NCBI GenBank assembly: GCA_030649165.1
Contig: JAUSGG010000009.1
Location: 1-41,564, forward strand
DNA length: 41,564 nt
Reading direction: 5' to 3'
DNA from: Armatimonadota bacterium
Lineage (GTDB): Bacteria; Armatimonadota; UBA5829; JAUSEB01
Shown: positions 40,183 to 41,564 of the stretch, piece by piece
Layout: the number at the start of each line of letters is the position of its first letter
Position numbering within the stretch: the first letter of the stretch is position 1
Position numbers and translations under genes: made by a program
Notes under the pieces: generated by a model
The model's input: only the letters and a program-made list of their open reading frames with translations
What the model was told of the DNA's origin: nothing
Databases searched by the model: none

Positions 40183-41115
40183 TCACTCCGTATCGAAAAG
40201 ACTGTTGTCATCCGGCCCGAACCAGCCGGTCTGCATCGCTTCGTTATCGCCCTGGTAAACGTTGAGCCCCTTGGTCGTAAACGTCATCCGCTCGCTGGAC
40301 ACGTGGCTGTCGCACCACACCACCAACGCTCGGTTCCCGTGCCGGAAGTGGACCGTGGGCGTGGGCCGATCGGGGGTTACAGTGTTGCCGGGTCCGACGA
40401 AGTAAGGGGGCTCGCAGAAGGAGTATTCCTGAACGTATTGGCCGCCGTCGCCTCTGGCTATGGCGGAGTCCGTCAACATCACGGTCCTGGAGGGGCGACG
40501 GATGTCGGAAACGGACGAGGCTTCCCGCGCGGCGCGTCTGGTGAACCCGTACTTGTAGTAAGTTCCTCCAACATAGGCCATATTGTAACCGTAGCCGCCA
40601 CAGCCGGACTCGAAATCTTCGGCCGGGTTGGCCTGCCGGTAGTCCCGCATCGAGGGGCAGACCTTGATCCCCTGGCTGCGGTTCAGGTACGACCACAGCG
40701 GACCGTTTTGTGGAAGAAATGGCGAGCTGGTATTCGCCCGCGTGCCGTGCCACCGGCGCAGGTTGCCGGTGAAGATGTCGGACGCAGCCGGCGTGTAGCG
40801 GCCGTCGTTATCATCGGCGTACATGATAAGAGCGTCGGCGACCTGGCGGAGGTTGCCGGCGCACTGCGTCCTTTTGGCGGAGTTTCTGGCGCATGCCAGA
40901 ACAGGGAAGATAATCGCGGCGAGAATGGCGATGATGGCAACGACGACGAGCAGCTCGATCAGCGTGAAGCCGTTCGGAGTTGAGGGTTTCGGAACAGGCC
41001 GGGCCTGTCCGCCTCCCGCTTCACAGTGGGCCTCAAATGCGGAACGGGCTCCCACCCGCTCTCGTCTGCTGATCTGGATGGAAGCCCGGAGTATGCTCCA
41101 GGAACTGTCCGCCAT
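40183..41115 (-). CDS. Prepilin-like (DUF1559/H-X9-DG-type) exported protein under a cobalamin riboswitch
   Basis: A 310-residue pseudopilin-like protein. After a 49-residue leader the type IV prepilin motif G-FTLIELLVVVAIIAILAAI (Gly49/Phe50, Glu at +5) marks prepilin peptidase cleavage and the N-terminal helix. A globular part follows, with CPSMRDYRQANP, GGYGYNMAYVGG and, near the end, VHFRHGNRALVVWCDSHV, corresponding to the H-X9-DG motif with DS replacing DG. GGAGG five bases before ATG 41115 supports the unusually long leader. It is the first gene after the cobalamin riboswitch. Proteins of this type are abundant surface proteins of unknown function in Armatimonadota and Planctomycetota. 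Confidence 0.85.
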   Translation of the reverse strand: MADSSWSILRASIQISRRERVGARSAFEAHCEAGGGQARPVPKPSTPNGFTLIELLVVVAIIAILAAIIFPVLACARNSAKRTQCAGNLRQVADALIMYADDNDGRYTPAASDIFTGNLRRWHGTRANTSSPFLPQNGPLWSYLNRSQGIKVCPSMRDYRQANPAEDFESGCGGYGYNMAYVGGTYYKYGFTRRAAREASSVSDIRRPSRTVMLTDSAIARGDGGQYVQEYSFCEPPYFVGPGNTVTPDRPTPTVHFRHGNRALVVWCDSHVSSERMTFTTKGLNVYQGDNEAMQTGWFGPDDNSLFDTE

Positions 41116-41153
41116 CTTTGCCTCCGAAGACGCGTAGTACTTCTCGCGGCTCA

Positions 41154-41345
41154 GGCAGGTCTTCTGGCTCTCGGATCAACCGGCTTGCCAACTCCTTCCC
41201 AGGACATCTCGGCCTATCCCTCCAGGTATCATACCTCGAAGGATGCTAGTCCCAGTGGACAGCGTTGGCGCCGTCCCCGATCACAGCGGCGGGCCCGCGA
41301 CGGATTCGCACCGTCTTCCCTCTTCGTCCCGAACTAGTCGGGACA
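41154..41345 (-). promoter_or_regulatory. Cobalamin riboswitch
   Basis: On the minus strand: GTCCCGACTAGTTCGGGAC stem, then GGGAAGACGGTGCGAATCCG, CGCGGGCCCGCCGCTGT (P4-P6 core, matching GCGGnCCCGCCACTGT), GGGAAGGAGTTGGCAAGCC, and the B12 box AGCCAGAAGACCTGCC (41154-41169). All conserved cobalamin aptamer elements are in order. The aptamer ends about 28 bases before the GGAGG ribosome-binding site of the prepilin-like gene, so control may be at translation. Cobalamin binding normally represses expression. Confidence 0.95.
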
Positions 41346-41379
41346 CCTGACCGCGTCTGTATGTGATTGTAACAACCGA

Positions 41380-41408
41380 ACTATAGCGCCTGGGGCGGGG
41401 GTTGTCAA
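41380..41408 (-). promoter_or_regulatory. Promoter of the cobalamin-regulated operon
   Basis: TTGACA (41403-41408), exactly 17 bases, TATAGT (41380-41385) on the minus strand. Transcription would start about 30 bases before the riboswitch. Confidence 0.75.
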
Positions 41409-41424
41409 GACTTTTGTCGGAAAA

Positions 41425-41564
41425 TGTAGTTGCAGAGCGATTATGTCCCCAGTTAACTGCAGAGCGATAATGTCCCCATGGAAAGAAGGGACACAGGGAT
41501 CAGTCAGAGAGATTTGAGCCGTCATCATGTGCTCAGGATGGTGTTAGAGAACAAGTTAGCCCTG
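41425..41564 (+). mobile_element. Left end of an insertion sequence (ISNCY/IS1202-like), continues past the window
   Basis: Two direct copies of TGCAGAGCGATWATGTCCCC (41431-41450 and 41458-41477) stand directly before a transposase start codon. The end lies about 16 bases from the -35 box of the cobalamin operon. The exact terminus and target duplication cannot be seen because the right end is outside. Confidence 0.65.
41478..41564 (+). CDS. Transposase N-terminal fragment (partial, runs off the window)
   Basis: Twenty-nine codons are visible, beginning MERRDTGISQRDLSRHHVLR and continuing with MVLENKLAL. This resembles the N-terminal helix-turn-helix of ISNCY-type transposases (pattern DLxRxxVLxxVLExKLxL). 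The frame is open to the last base. Family assignment is from memory of the motif and of the flanking repeats. Confidence 0.6.
   Translation, partial: MERRDTGISQRDLSRHHVLRMVLENKLAL

Noticed and set aside
39686-40186. Repeat-derived first 187 codons as a genuine protein domain
   Set aside because: The sequence consists of elements found elsewhere in the window, and the signal peptide lies after it.

Overview
The window (41.6 kb, GC-rich) looks like a chromosome segment of an uncultured Gram-negative-type bacterium. Three things point toward Armatimonadota or a neighbouring group such as Planctomycetota or Verrucomicrobiota: two PEP-CTERM proteins, a prepilin-like protein with an H-X9-DG-type motif, and a secreted protein ending in a domain I associate with Armatimonadota. 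The phylum call is inference from memory of families. Nearly every gene is on the minus strand. The only convincing plus-strand genes are a small HTH protein at 36.1 kb and a transposase fragment at the right edge.

136-16675: a surface polysaccharide/glycan locus of 13 genes. It holds a sugar nucleotidyltransferase, an RmlB-type 4,6-dehydratase and a DegT aminotransferase (nucleotide amino-sugar supply), two DPM1/ArnC-type GT2 enzymes (polyprenyl-phosphate sugars), three GT39-type membrane glycosyltransferases that would use such lipid donors, a GT4 enzyme, two methyltransferases, a Wzx-like flippase and an AglD/UPF0104 protein. 17020-21314: a HAF-repeat PEP-CTERM protein with a long structured leader and a duplicated signal-peptide remnant, then a membrane three-PAS/SpoIIE phosphatase.

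21315-23262: no protein gene. This stretch is full of dispersed repeats and contains two related transcription units at about 22.2-22.5 and 22.8-23.1 kb. They share a promoter, an upstream palindrome at fixed distance, the same predicted fold with compensatory stem changes, and a conserved 18-nt apical-loop core. I read them as a pair of undescribed structured RNAs.

23263-26118: a bioB-bioF-bioH-like biotin operon. 26277-34863: a multiheme cytochrome cluster with 7, 11, 28, 11 and 9 haem-binding motifs (66 in all) and two paralogous cytochrome b subunits, probably a quinol-to-periplasm or extracellular electron conduit. Upstream of it are a sigma70-type promoter, a CRP/FNR-like palindrome and an attenuator-like hairpin. 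35201-36624: a secreted protein and, divergently, a small HTH gene whose start region carries a perfect Gram-positive-type LexA box.

36882-41477: a locus headed by a sigma70 promoter and a cobalamin riboswitch. Three exported proteins follow: a prepilin-like protein, a two-domain secreted protein that resembles from memory the 'cell surface protein' of Bacteroidota B12-uptake loci, and a PEP-CTERM beta-propeller-like protein that could parallel BtuG. I propose this as a B12-repressed surface cobalamin-capture system built on non-Bacteroidota anchoring. An insertion sequence begins just upstream of its promoter.

Miniature inverted-repeat elements and tandem micro-repeats are unusually dense throughout. 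Several form the 3' ends, or displace the 5' ends, of genes.
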